Under the pieces are notes generated by a model that was given only the letters and a program-made list of their open reading frames with translations, was not told where the DNA came from and did not search any database. A stretch of 53,728 nt of DNA from an uncultured Turicimonas sp. (GTDB taxonomy: Bacteria > Pseudomonadota > Gammaproteobacteria > Burkholderiales > Burkholderiaceae_F), in contig CANTYJ010000095.1 of NCBI GenBank assembly GCA_947854175.1, forward strand, positions 1 through 53,728, read 5' to 3'. Of the stretch, positions 45,414 through 53,728 are shown in pieces; position 1 is the stretch's first letter, and each line of letters begins with the position of its first letter. Made by a program: the position numbers and the translations under genes.

Positions 45414-46548
45414 TGTCGACTTCCAACCATCTTCATTGTTCCTTTCATTTTCTGTATTTACTTCTTCTTTGTACATAGGAATTTGTACCGATTTATCTTT
45501 TAATTGTCTGAGGATAAAAACCATTAGTTAGGGGATAATTGTTTCAAGACCAAAAATAAACGGTCTAATATTTTTACCATCACCACAAAGATCATCAAAA
45601 GGATGCAAGGAAAGCGTTATGAAGAAATATGCCCTAATTAGTGAAGATGGGAAGTTAAATAGTCCTTGACTAGTTTTTAGGGGGGTACACTGATAGGCAA
45701 ATTATTTGTTGTACGTTCCGCTTCGTCAAAGGTAATTTTTCGGTCAAGAAGTTAACGAACTACTCATTGAGTAAAAGTGGAAGGAAGGATCCGGAGCCTT
45801 ATGGCTTCGGATATAGTGCCGGATGGATTTCCCGACTGAAAGGTTCTTATAATTCAAACAGCGAAGAAGTTACAGTGACAAGTTTTATCAACTCGACTGC
45901 GCAGTCAGAGGGGTTGATCTTGTACTGTGCGGAAAATATTCGTAGAAGGAAAATGCCCAACAATTCACATCCTTTTTTTGTCTCCGCTTTCTTTATTCCG
46001 TTCTTTTTGCATGGTCACCTCCGAAAGAAGCTACTAAAACCAAAGTTGATCTGTAAAGGTCCGACTTGCTGCTGTATTTTGAAGACCTTGGCTATAGGAC
46101 GCTGCCATGGAAAAGTTATCCTTAATATCTTTCCATATTTCGTTGCAGGATGGTATTAGTCTTTTTGGAAATAAAAGTGTTTATCTAAGAAGCTGCCGAT
46201 CAAATAAAGATTCCGTCTGTTTTGAGCCGATTCCGCCAAAACCTATGCGATAAACCGCTACAGGACTTATCTGACCAAGCAGAACTAATGCCAAGGACAA
46301 ACTGTCCAAAAGTGGAGGTATTGTGTTTATGAGAAGCGATCATGAGATTAATTTTTTAGCTGTCAATAGTCACAGACCAGCGAGCCAGATATTGTCTGTT
46401 TTAACAGAAAATGAAGATCCTCTTTAAACTTTTTAATCAAAAATTAAAATGCTTAAGGACTTAACATTCAGATCATTTGCTCTATATCATTTTTCTCTAT
46501 CAACTTTGGAGGTTGTGTTGACCACAGGTTAAAGTTGTTTTGAGTTAT
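45414..46548. other. 1.1-kb stretch without recognisable gene
   Basis: Between the sensor kinase start and the end of an AspT-type transporter gene. It must hold the promoter of the kinase operon, but I could not assign boxes with confidence. The longest frame (45767-46159, plus, TTG start) has no ribosome binding site, no family likeness and an uneven composition. Short leftovers such as MRSDHEINFLAVNSHRPAS (from 46329) suggest decayed coding DNA. No insertion sequence ends were seen. Confidence 0.45.
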
Positions 46549-48222
46549 TTAAGAAGCTGTCCAGAACAGCATTAACAAAACTTGGCCGGAAATAATTCTC
46601 AGGAACATAGCCAAGGGATAAACCGTTGAGTAAGAAATAACCGCTATTCCACGATCTGACAATGTGGAAGTAAAGCCGAGAACGGTTGTATTAGTTGAAC
46701 AGCCGGCAAGAAAACCTGCAATTGAATGGAAATTCATATGCAAAAACTTGCGGGCAATGACCCCTGCAATAAAAAGTGGAATCACAGTGATAGGAATAGC
46801 CAAAAGAACATAAAGATAACCGCTTCCGTTTAGAAATGCTTCAAAAAATGGTTTTCCGGCAGCCAGACCGACACTTCCGAGGAAGAATGCCTGTCCCCAT
46901 TCCCGAAGCATCAGGTTGGCCGAGTGAGTGGTGTAGGTAACCAGGTGAAATCTTGGCCCGTAATAACCTAATAAAATGGCAGCAATTAACGGACCTCCCG
47001 CCAATCCTAATTGGATGGAAATAGGCATTCCGGGGAAGCTAATCGGAAGAGCACCTAAGATAACACCAAAAGCAATGCCGGCAAAGATGGCGACTACATT
47101 CGGTTTTTCCAGCTGTTTTTCACGGTTACCCATTAAGGCGGCTAGTCTGGCTACTGCGTTAGTCGGACCGACACAAATTAAAGTATCGCCGAGTTGAAGA
47201 CGCAAGGAGTTGTATGGGAAAAATTCAACTCCGGCGCGAGCCACTCTGGTGATATTGACACCATCAAAACGACTTAAATGCAAATCTTCAATGCGGATAC
47301 CCTGCATTTTAGGATCAGTTACCCGGATTCTCTGATTACGGATAGGGGAGTGGGCTGTGGCTAAATCAATTTCAGTATCTTCTTCCCCGCAGAAAGCGCA
47401 GACAGCGGTTTTATGTTCAGCATTAGAAACAATTCTAAGTTCATCTCCAACTTTAATCACGCTGTCAGCGGTAGGACTGGTGATGGTGCCGTCGTGCAAA
47501 ATCCGAGAACAAATAAACGGTCTTCCGATAATTTCTCGGACTTCTCTGAGAGTAATGCCGTCCATTGCCTTGTTTAAAGTTTTGACATGATAGAAGATAG
47601 GAGCACGGTTCGTGGTTTCCTGCTCTTTATCCCATTTTTTGTCTTCTTCCTGTAAGTTAACTTTGAAAATTCGTTTTAAGGTAATAATGACACCCATCAG
47701 GGACAGGACACCGAAAGGATATGCGCAGGCGTATCCGACCGTTATGTCTTCTTGTGAACCGATAGTTGTCAGAGCTTCTTGAGTGGCACCTAAACCCGGT
47801 GTGCTGGTGACAGCTCCAAACATAACACCCAAAATCTCGGGTAACGTGACAGCAGGTCTGACAAGGAAATACAAGCTCATGGTAACCACCAGGCTTAATA
47901 AGATTGCCAATACCATTAATCCCGACAGGCCAAAACCGTTGCTTTTGAAGGTTGCAAAAAAAGAGGGACCAACCTGTAAGCCGATAAAAAAGACCAACAA
48001 TATCAGTCCGAAATTCCGGAAAAATGACATCAAGGAAGCATCAACACTTACTCCTAGATAACTAGCTATCAATCCAAGAAACAAGACGCAGGTAGCACCA
48101 AAGGAAAGGCCGAAAATCTTGAGCCGACCCAGGTAAAGCCCTACCGAAATCACGATACTGTAGACGAGAATTCCGTGACTGAAGGATGCGGAGTCAGAAA
48201 ACAAAGAAATGAGCCAGTTCAT
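46549..48222 (-). CDS. AspT/YidE-type transporter
   Basis: An inner-membrane transporter of 557 aa of the aspartate:alanine exchanger (AAE) family. Two membrane blocks of about five helices each (about 10-190 and 370-555) enclose a cytoplasmic part with two TrkA_C-like domains (about 210-290 and 295-370). Family motifs: GLQVGPSFFATFKSNG near 81-96 and TSTPGLGATQEAL near 138-150 in the first block, and AGGPLIAAILLGYYGP with a related STNTTVLGFTSTL near 500-512 in the second. In the second block the usual TPGLG-like loop reads STNTT. Members exchange dicarboxylates or amino acids; the substrate here is unknown. A paralog lies at 49374-51053. Confidence 0.9.
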   Translation of the reverse strand: MNWLISLFSDSASFSHGILVYSIVISVGLYLGRLKIFGLSFGATCVLFLGLIASYLGVSVDASLMSFFRNFGLILLVFFIGLQVGPSFFATFKSNGFGLSGLMVLAILLSLVVTMSLYFLVRPAVTLPEILGVMFGAVTSTPGLGATQEALTTIGSQEDITVGYACAYPFGVLSLMGVIITLKRIFKVNLQEEDKKWDKEQETTNRAPIFYHVKTLNKAMDGITLREVREIIGRPFICSRILHDGTITSPTADSVIKVGDELRIVSNAEHKTAVCAFCGEEDTEIDLATAHSPIRNQRIRVTDPKMQGIRIEDLHLSRFDGVNITRVARAGVEFFPYNSLRLQLGDTLICVGPTNAVARLAALMGNREKQLEKPNVVAIFAGIAFGVILGALPISFPGMPISIQLGLAGGPLIAAILLGYYGPRFHLVTYTTHSANLMLREWGQAFFLGSVGLAAGKPFFEAFLNGSGYLYVLLAIPITVIPLFIAGVIARKFLHMNFHSIAGFLAGCSTNTTVLGFTSTLSDRGIAVISYSTVYPLAMFLRIISGQVLLMLFWTAS

Positions 48223-48443
48223 TTTGAATCTTTATTTACAGAAGAATGTCCGTTTAATCTTTTTGATCTTAAAAACTTGAGAGGAGGAAAACAAGAAATC
48301 AGCCAAGTTTTTATTTATCACATGCCATTTTCCTAAATTTACCTATTCTGAAAGGCTATGTTGACTTTTAAAAATAAATGTTGTGGAATTAACCTCTTGG
48401 CTTAAACCATGGTATTGAGAATTAAAGAAGGCGGAAGGTCATA

Positions 48444-48902
48444 ATGAAATTAGCTGAAGCATTGATAGAAAGAAAAGAATTAAACACAAAGATTGCAAGG
48501 TTGAAGGCGCGGCTTCTCGATAATGTTTTAATTCAAGAAGGTGATACCTTGACAGAGGATCCATCTGAATTAATGAGAGAATTCAATAATTCATTTGACC
48601 GTTTAACAAAGGTAGTTAACGCGATTAACAAGACTAATGTCGAAACAAAAGTAGAAGGAAAATCATTGGCTCAATTGATTGTTGAAAGAGACCTACTAAT
48701 TAAGAAAGCCTCGATTATGCGGGAAATTGTTGGGAAAGCCAGTAACCGGGTGGATCGTTATTCAAGAAGCGAAATTCTTATTCTGACAACAATCGATGTC
48801 AATCAATACCAAAAACAAATTGACGATATTTCTGCAGAAGCCAGAAAACTTGATTCTAAAATCCAATTTTCTAACTGGAATACTGAGGTAGAACTCGACT
48901 AA
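48444..48902 (+). CDS. DIP1984 family protein
   Basis: A soluble, mostly alpha-helical 152-aa protein of the DIP1984 family (also annotated septicolysin-like). The family start MKLAEALIERKELNTKIARL and the segment VQEGDTxxEDPxEL (here IQEGDTLTEDPSELM, about 31-45) are recognisable, followed by INKTNxxT-like text and a conserved middle with RDLLIKKASIMREI. Function is unknown; the septicolysin name does not show that it is a toxin. It lies alone between two AspT-type transporter genes. Confidence 0.85.
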   Translation: MKLAEALIERKELNTKIARLKARLLDNVLIQEGDTLTEDPSELMREFNNSFDRLTKVVNAINKTNVETKVEGKSLAQLIVERDLLIKKASIMREIVGKASNRVDRYSRSEILILTTIDVNQYQKQIDDISAEARKLDSKIQFSNWNTEVELD

Positions 48903-49373
48903 AAGTTAAGGATGTAGCTTAAAGAATTACGGGCGATTACCAAAAAACAATTATTGCTGATTTCCGGAGGGGATCATTTACTGTACTACTTTTCCTCCTG
49001 ACAGTATTTGAGAACAGTGACAATTTATTTTTACTACCACGGTTTTGACGAAATTCTTTATGCGAGGGTGGGTTGTGGGACACTTAAAATTTTTACCAGT
49101 CAATTAAGCAATTGATACCTTATGAATATTTTTCAGTATTAGTACTGACCATATTTTTACCTAGTTATTAACTCTCATAAACTTTAATTAGCCGGAAATA
49201 CAAGATAGGAATCCTTATTTTTCAAATAGTTGAGTGACAATCAATTTCATGAATCAAAAGACGGTGACAAAAATGCAAAGCCTTTTTTCGTGAAACTCAA
49301 ATTCACAATATGAAAGTTTAACCGGTTCGTTATATCCTCCATTTTTGCGTTATTTCTTCATTATTTACAAGCA
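48903..49373. other. Intergenic stretch before the second AspT-type gene
   Basis: About 470 A/T-rich bases. I see no reading frame, RNA or clear terminator. It should hold the promoter of the transporter gene. No Shine-Dalgarno sequence is visible before ATG 49374. Confidence 0.45.
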
Positions 49374-51053
49374 ATGGATTGGATTATTAATCTTTGGACC
49401 GACAGCAATTCGATTGCCCATATTCTTCTCGTTTACGCTCTCGTTATCAGCGTCGGGATGTTGCTGGGACAAATCAAAATTTTTGGAATCTCTTTAGGAG
49501 CAACATTTATCCTGTTCGTGGGTTTGGCCTGCGGATACGCAGGAATGACAGTTAATCCGACTGTTTTGTCTTTTGTTCGCGATTTTGGTTTAATTCTTTT
49601 TGTTTTCTTTATAGGACTGCAGGTCGGGCCCTCATTTTTTTCTTCTTTCAAAAGCGGAGGGTTTCAGCTCAATTTTCTGACTCTGGCAGCAGTTGTTCTT
49701 AGTTTGATTGTTACCGTTGCGATCTTTTTTATTTTGAATGAAAAAGTATCTTTACCCGACATGCTCGGTGTTTACTTCGGAGCCGTCACTAACACTCCGG
49801 GTCTTGGTGCAACCCAAGAAGCTCTGAAAGTGATGAATTACACCGGGGAAGACATCGCAGTTGCTTACGCATGTGCTTATCCTTTAGGTGTTGTCGGAAT
49901 TATTGCAACAGCCATCTTACTCAGAGTGATTTTCAGAATTAATCTGAAAGAGGAAGATAAGCACTGGGAAGATGCACAAAAAGCAAACAATGATGCTCCA
50001 ATTTTCTTTCATGCTGTTGTGACCAATCCTGCTTTGGAAGGGAGAACTATCCGTCAAGTCAGAGATTTTGTCGGACGTCCCTTTATTTGTTCTCGTGTTC
50101 TGCATGATGGGATAGTGTCTTCTCCGTCAGCTGAAACCGTGTTACATACGGGGGACGTTCTCAGAATTGTCTGCGCGGAAGAAAATAAAGACCCAATCGT
50201 TGCGTTTTGCGGCAAGGAAGATCCTGAGGTCGATCTGGTCACTGAGTCGTCTCCGATCACTTCCAGAACCATCAGAATTACTAAAACCGATGTGAATGGT
50301 TTAACTGTTCATGACCTTCACTTGAGCAAGTTTGACGGTGTCAATATCACACGAATTTTCCGTGCCGGTATGACTCTGTTTCCGTACAACAACCTGCATC
50401 TCCAGCTAGGAGACAGAGTCTACTGCGTAGGCCCTGAAAGATCGGTCGCCAGACTCGCAGATAAACTGGGCAACCAGGAAAAGAAGCTTTATCATCCAAA
50501 TCTGGTATCTATTTTTCTGGGAATGGTCATCGGGATTTTATTCGGCAGTTTGCCGATTGCCATTCCTGGGCTTCCGGTTCCTCTTAAACTTGGTTTAGCA
50601 GGCGGCCCTTTAATCATCGCCATCCTCCTGGGATATTATGGGCCAAACTTCCGATTAATTACCTACACCACAGAATCGGCCAATTTAATGCTCCGTGAGA
50701 TGGGAATCGCTCTGTTCCTTGCCAGTGTAGGTCTTAATGCCGGAAAACCATTTGTGGAGGCAATCTGCAACGGGGAAGGTCTGTTATTTGCAGGATTAGG
50801 CATTTTCATTACGGTTATTCCTTTGATAGTTGTTGGTTGTCTCGCAAGGATACGCTACAAGATGAATTACCATTCAATTGTCGGAATGATAGCTGGTGCC
50901 ACCACCGATCCTCCAACTTTGGCTTACGCTGCGACACTGTCTGACAAGAATAGTTCTGCCATTGCTTATTCGACGGTTTATCCTCTTGCGATGTTCCTCA
51001 GAATTCTGTCAGGGCAGTTTGTCTTGTTAATCCTTTGGCAATATGTTTCCTAG
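49374..51053 (+). CDS. AspT/YidE-type transporter, second copy
   Basis: A 559-aa paralog of the protein encoded at 46549-48222, with the same layout: five helices, two TrkA_C-like domains (about 210-290 and 295-375) and five or six helices. GLQVGPSFFSSFKSGG near 81-96 and TNTPGLGATQEAL near 139-151 are conserved. In the second block the loop reads TTDPPTLAYAATL where the paralog has STNTTVLGFTSTL, so substrate choice probably differs. The gene for an outer-membrane barrel protein follows after 54 nt on the same strand. Confidence 0.9.
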   Translation: MDWIINLWTDSNSIAHILLVYALVISVGMLLGQIKIFGISLGATFILFVGLACGYAGMTVNPTVLSFVRDFGLILFVFFIGLQVGPSFFSSFKSGGFQLNFLTLAAVVLSLIVTVAIFFILNEKVSLPDMLGVYFGAVTNTPGLGATQEALKVMNYTGEDIAVAYACAYPLGVVGIIATAILLRVIFRINLKEEDKHWEDAQKANNDAPIFFHAVVTNPALEGRTIRQVRDFVGRPFICSRVLHDGIVSSPSAETVLHTGDVLRIVCAEENKDPIVAFCGKEDPEVDLVTESSPITSRTIRITKTDVNGLTVHDLHLSKFDGVNITRIFRAGMTLFPYNNLHLQLGDRVYCVGPERSVARLADKLGNQEKKLYHPNLVSIFLGMVIGILFGSLPIAIPGLPVPLKLGLAGGPLIIAILLGYYGPNFRLITYTTESANLMLREMGIALFLASVGLNAGKPFVEAICNGEGLLFAGLGIFITVIPLIVVGCLARIRYKMNYHSIVGMIAGATTDPPTLAYAATLSDKNSSAIAYSTVYPLAMFLRILSGQFVLLILWQYVS

Positions 51054-51107
51054 AAGCAAAATTCTTTTACAATTGAACGATTACGTAATCCTTTTTAAAT
51101 AAAAAAA

Positions 51108-52064
51108 ATGACATTGAAACCGATTTCAGTGCTCGCCGCTTCAGTGGTAGCAAGTACAGCATTAGCTAATCCGTTTTATACAAATACCTTGGACATGACC
51201 TCGTTTGCTCAAGATATTCTTGAAGAAAGGTTGTCCATGGCCGGTCCTTTATTTAACGGATGGGAACAGACCTATAAGATGGGAGATCCTTGGCTTGTGG
51301 CAGCCGGCGGAATTAATAAGGCTAAACATTTCGATGATGAAGACGGTTATAAAACAAAATTTGCCGGAGGATATGCCGGCTATGACCACGGTATCGGTGA
51401 CTTCCGTATCGGTCTTGCTATCAATGCCGGCGGCGGAAAGATTACCGGGATTAACATCGATGAGCTTGATGTAAAGACAAAATGGTGGGGTACTAATCTT
51501 TACAGTACCTGGAAAGGTAAAAAAGTTAATGTGATCGCCAACGTAGGGTACCTTCGTACTTATGACAAGTCTGAAAACGAGTTGTTTAATAAGACAGAAA
51601 GCAGAGCGATTACTGCCGGTTTGAAGTTTGAAACAAGCTTTATGGTCGGACCAGTCAGCTTTGTTCCGTACTACGGAGTCCGGTTTACTCACCTTAAAGG
51701 AGAGGGCTTTGATGCTCTAGATGATCAAAGCGGGGATATTTCTATCCATAGCAAAACAGCCAAGTTATGGCAGTTCCCGGTTGGAGTCAATGCCGGATAT
51801 GAATTTACCTGCGGCGGCGGTTGGAAGACAAGAACTTTTCTTGATTTAGGAATTGTTCCGACCGTCGGTGACAGAAAAGTCAAGAATTACACGGAGTTTG
51901 CAAGTTCAGATTCCCGCATTGCCAATACCTTCCTTTACAAGGGACAATTTGGTCTAGAAACTTCCAAAGGACAACATGCATTCGGTCTGAATTACCGGAC
52001 AGCTGTGGCTAATCATGGAAGATTTAATCAGGCTCTTACCTTAAATTATCAGTTCATGTACTAA
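51108..52064 (+). CDS. Outer-membrane beta-barrel protein (autotransporter-barrel-like)
   Basis: A 318-aa exported protein. Signal peptide 1-20 (cleavage after ALA). The mature part has about twelve alternating amphipathic strands rich in Gly, Tyr and Trp, such as KFAGGYAGYDHGIGDFRIGL and KWWGTNLYSTWKGKKVNVIA, and ends in NYQFMY with a C-terminal aromatic residue, the BAM recognition feature. It resembles the barrel domain of autotransporters, yet no passenger domain precedes it. ATG 51108 lies in an A-rich leader without a strong ribosome binding site. A terminator follows. Function unknown; a porin-like or adhesin role is possible. Confidence 0.72.
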   Translation: MTLKPISVLAASVVASTALANPFYTNTLDMTSFAQDILEERLSMAGPLFNGWEQTYKMGDPWLVAAGGINKAKHFDDEDGYKTKFAGGYAGYDHGIGDFRIGLAINAGGGKITGINIDELDVKTKWWGTNLYSTWKGKKVNVIANVGYLRTYDKSENELFNKTESRAITAGLKFETSFMVGPVSFVPYYGVRFTHLKGEGFDALDDQSGDISIHSKTAKLWQFPVGVNAGYEFTCGGGWKTRTFLDLGIVPTVGDRKVKNYTEFASSDSRIANTFLYKGQFGLETSKGQHAFGLNYRTAVANHGRFNQALTLNYQFMY

Positions 52065-52090
52065 AAAACGACTGAACGATCTAAAATACA

Positions 52091-52126
52091 AAGCTCAGCT
52101 CCAAAAAAGAGCTGGCTTTTTCTTTT
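52091..52126 (+). terminator. Terminator behind the barrel gene
   Basis: Stem CAGCTC (52096-52101) with GAGCTG (52109-52114), extended by AAGC/GCTT after a one-base bulge, followed by TTTTTCTTTTT. Confidence 0.8.
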
Positions 52127-52149
52127 TATAAAAAATATTTAGGGAAATT

Positions 52150-53589
52150 ATGTTTAAAAAAGTTCGTACAAGAATTGCACCGAGTCCAACCGGCATGATG
52201 CACTTAGGTACAGCCCGTACAGCTATTTATTGTTGGGCTGTTGCTCGTCATTTTGGCGGAGAGTTTCTTCTCAGAATTGAAGACACTGACCAGGAGCGTT
52301 CTACTCCCGAGGCCACACAGGTCATTCTTGATGCGATGAAATGGCTTAACCTTGACTATGATAATGCCGGCCATGTGACTTATCAGATGCAACGTCTTGA
52401 CCGGTATAAAGAAGTCGCCAACCAGTTGCTTGAAAAAGGCCTGGCCTATAAGTGCTATGCCACAAAAGAAGAGTTGGAACAGATGCGCGAAGATCAGAAG
52501 GCCAGAGGCGAAAAACCGCGTTATGACGGCCGCTGGCGTCCTGAAAACAGCGTAGGAAAGCCTATCCCTGAAGGAGTAACGCCGGTCATCAGATTCAGAA
52601 ATCCGGACGAAGGCACAGTTACCTGGAATGATGCCGTTTATGGTCCGATTTCTATTGATAATAAAGAGCTTGACGATCTCGTTATCATGCGTGGTGACGG
52701 TATTCCAACCTATAACTTTGCGGTTGTTATCGATGATATGGACATGGAAATCAGCCATGTTGTCAGAGGTGCTGACCATATCAACAACACTCCGCGCCAG
52801 ATTAATCTTTACAAAGCCATCGGCGGCCAGATTCCAACATTCGGTCATTTACCGCTGATCCATGGTGAAGATGGTAAAAAGCTTTCTAAGCGTCATGGAA
52901 CAGTCAGTGTTCTGGCCTATGATGAACTTGGGTTCCTGCCGGAAGCACTCTTTAACTATATGGCAAGACTTGGCTGGGCTCACGGAGATGATGAAAAATT
53001 CACCCGTGAAGAATTAGCTAAATGGTTCAAGCTTGAAGACTGCAGCCGCTCTGCAGCTCAATTTAGTATGGATAAACTGCGCTGGTTAAACCACGAATAT
53101 ATTAAAGAGGCTGATAATCAGAGATTGGCTGATCTGGTTAAACCACGGCTGGAAGCAAGAGGGGCCGACTTAGATAAGGATCTGGATCTCATCGGGATCA
53201 TTGATTTACTTAAGGAACGCGAAGCTACATTAAATGAGTTGGCTGACGGTGCTATGTTGTTCTACAAGGACAACGATCATATCGATCTGTCTGTACTTGA
53301 TGAATGCATCAAGGACCCAGCAACCAGTCAGGAAGCGTGCCGTCTGTTCCTGGAAAGAAGCAAAGACATGGAATGGAAGAGAGAAGATATCAACACTCTT
53401 ATCAGAAGCATCATGAAAGAACTCAAGATCAAGATGCCTCATATTGCTATTCCGTTACGTGTTTTAATCACCGGAGAGAAACATACCCCGTCGATTGATG
53501 CAACCTTAGAACTCTTTGGCAAACAAAGAGTTAGAGATAAGCTTGAAGAAGGTCTGACAAACTGGGTAAACCGCACTAATCAAAATTAG
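52150..53589 (+). CDS. gltX: Glutamyl-tRNA synthetase
   Basis: A class I aminoacyl-tRNA synthetase of 479 aa. The HIGH-type motif is PSPTGMMHLG (11-20) and the KMSKS-type motif KLSKRHG (about 242-248), with ARLGWAHGDDEKFT behind it. Residues R-I-E-D-T-D near 42-47 (LRIEDTDQERS) are typical of the glutamate site. The C-terminal helical anticodon-binding part is complete. Discriminating versus non-discriminating charging cannot be told. It stands alone and ends in a hairpin before tRNA-Ala. Confidence 0.96.
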   Translation: MFKKVRTRIAPSPTGMMHLGTARTAIYCWAVARHFGGEFLLRIEDTDQERSTPEATQVILDAMKWLNLDYDNAGHVTYQMQRLDRYKEVANQLLEKGLAYKCYATKEELEQMREDQKARGEKPRYDGRWRPENSVGKPIPEGVTPVIRFRNPDEGTVTWNDAVYGPISIDNKELDDLVIMRGDGIPTYNFAVVIDDMDMEISHVVRGADHINNTPRQINLYKAIGGQIPTFGHLPLIHGEDGKKLSKRHGTVSVLAYDELGFLPEALFNYMARLGWAHGDDEKFTREELAKWFKLEDCSRSAAQFSMDKLRWLNHEYIKEADNQRLADLVKPRLEARGADLDKDLDLIGIIDLLKEREATLNELADGAMLFYKDNDHIDLSVLDECIKDPATSQEACRLFLERSKDMEWKREDINTLIRSIMKELKIKMPHIAIPLRVLITGEKHTPSIDATLELFGKQRVRDKLEEGLTNWVNRTNQN

Positions 53590-53626
53590 TTACAATTTAC
53601 GCTAACTGATTTATTAAGCTTAGTTG

Positions 53627-53665
53627 ACGAGGAGCGAAATATACTTTAATATTCGCTCCTCGTTG
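53627..53665 (+). terminator. Terminator behind gltX
   Basis: A long inverted repeat ACGAGGAGCGAA (53627-53638) and TTCGCTCCTCGT (53652-53663), extended by further A-T pairs, with a short loop. The following T tract is poor, so efficiency is uncertain. Confidence 0.65.
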
Positions 53666-53671
53666 CTTATC

Positions 53672-53728
<57 letters not shown>

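Noticed and set aside
45767..46159. 130-codon plus-strand frame
   Set aside because: TTG start without Shine-Dalgarno site, odd composition, no recognisable domain; treated as decayed DNA.
33883..46548. Attachment-site repeats of tRNA-Val and an integrase
   Set aside because: No second copy of the tRNA 3' end and no integrase-like frame were seen.

Overview
The window looks like part of a betaproteobacterial chromosome. The best guess is Burkholderiales, family Sutterellaceae (Parasutterella/Sutterella-like): moderate-to-low GC, betaproteobacterial gene orders (zapB-like/zapA/6S RNA, bamE facing fur, purC-purE-purK, tsaE-amidase), a tRNA-Val(CAC), and several exported single-domain fumarate-reductase-type flavoproteins with a TtrS/TtrR-like sensor system. 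The taxon is inferred from gene content; no marker was compared.

Layout. 1-1636: 3' end of tRNA-Leu(CAA), a broken alpha/beta hydrolase gene and tRNA-Thr(CGT). 1777-5308 (+): tsaE, an amidase, class II fructose-bisphosphate aldolase and dgkA. 5368-8876 (-): purB and a lemA-TPM-TPM membrane operon. 9094-19891: a cyclase-family hydrolase, then mostly minus-strand housekeeping genes (murI, EamA transporter, pseudouridine synthase, Sua5, purK, purE, purC, a secreted protein, thiE, thiM, TauE/SafE permease). 20070-33741: sbcB, lgt, a flavin/2Fe-2S reductase, 6S RNA, zapA, a ZapB-like protein, dapB, bamE, fur, recN, nadK, a PPTase-like protein with a degenerate active site, a DUF423 protein, fabI, mltD, a methyltransferase and rnhA. 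33808-33882 is tRNA-Val(CAC).

The accessory part runs from about 33.9 to 46.5 kb, directly behind tRNA-Val. Its left third is a gene graveyard on both strands: tails of a class II fumarase and of a TAP-like hydrolase, a lipid A phosphoethanolamine transferase (EptA/MCR family) with frameshifts and a premature stop, and a split sensor histidine kinase. Next come three intact Tat-exported FAD proteins of the fumarate reductase flavocytochrome c superfamily. One is coupled within 2-4 nt to a FixJ/TtrR-like regulator and a sensor kinase with a substrate-binding-like periplasmic region, and looks like a regulated periplasmic electron-acceptor respiration module. A structured stretch between two flavoprotein genes may be a group II intron remnant. 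About 1.1 kb without a recognisable gene follows.

46.5-53.7 kb holds two AspT-type (aspartate:alanine exchanger family) transporters flanking a DIP1984-family protein, a stand-alone outer-membrane beta-barrel protein, gltX and the start of tRNA-Ala(GGC).

The points most worth following up are the flavoprotein/two-component module, the intact but motif-less PPTase-like gene, the loss of the EptA/sensor-kinase pair, and the possible intron remnant. All family assignments rest on reading translations and motifs by eye; no database search was run.
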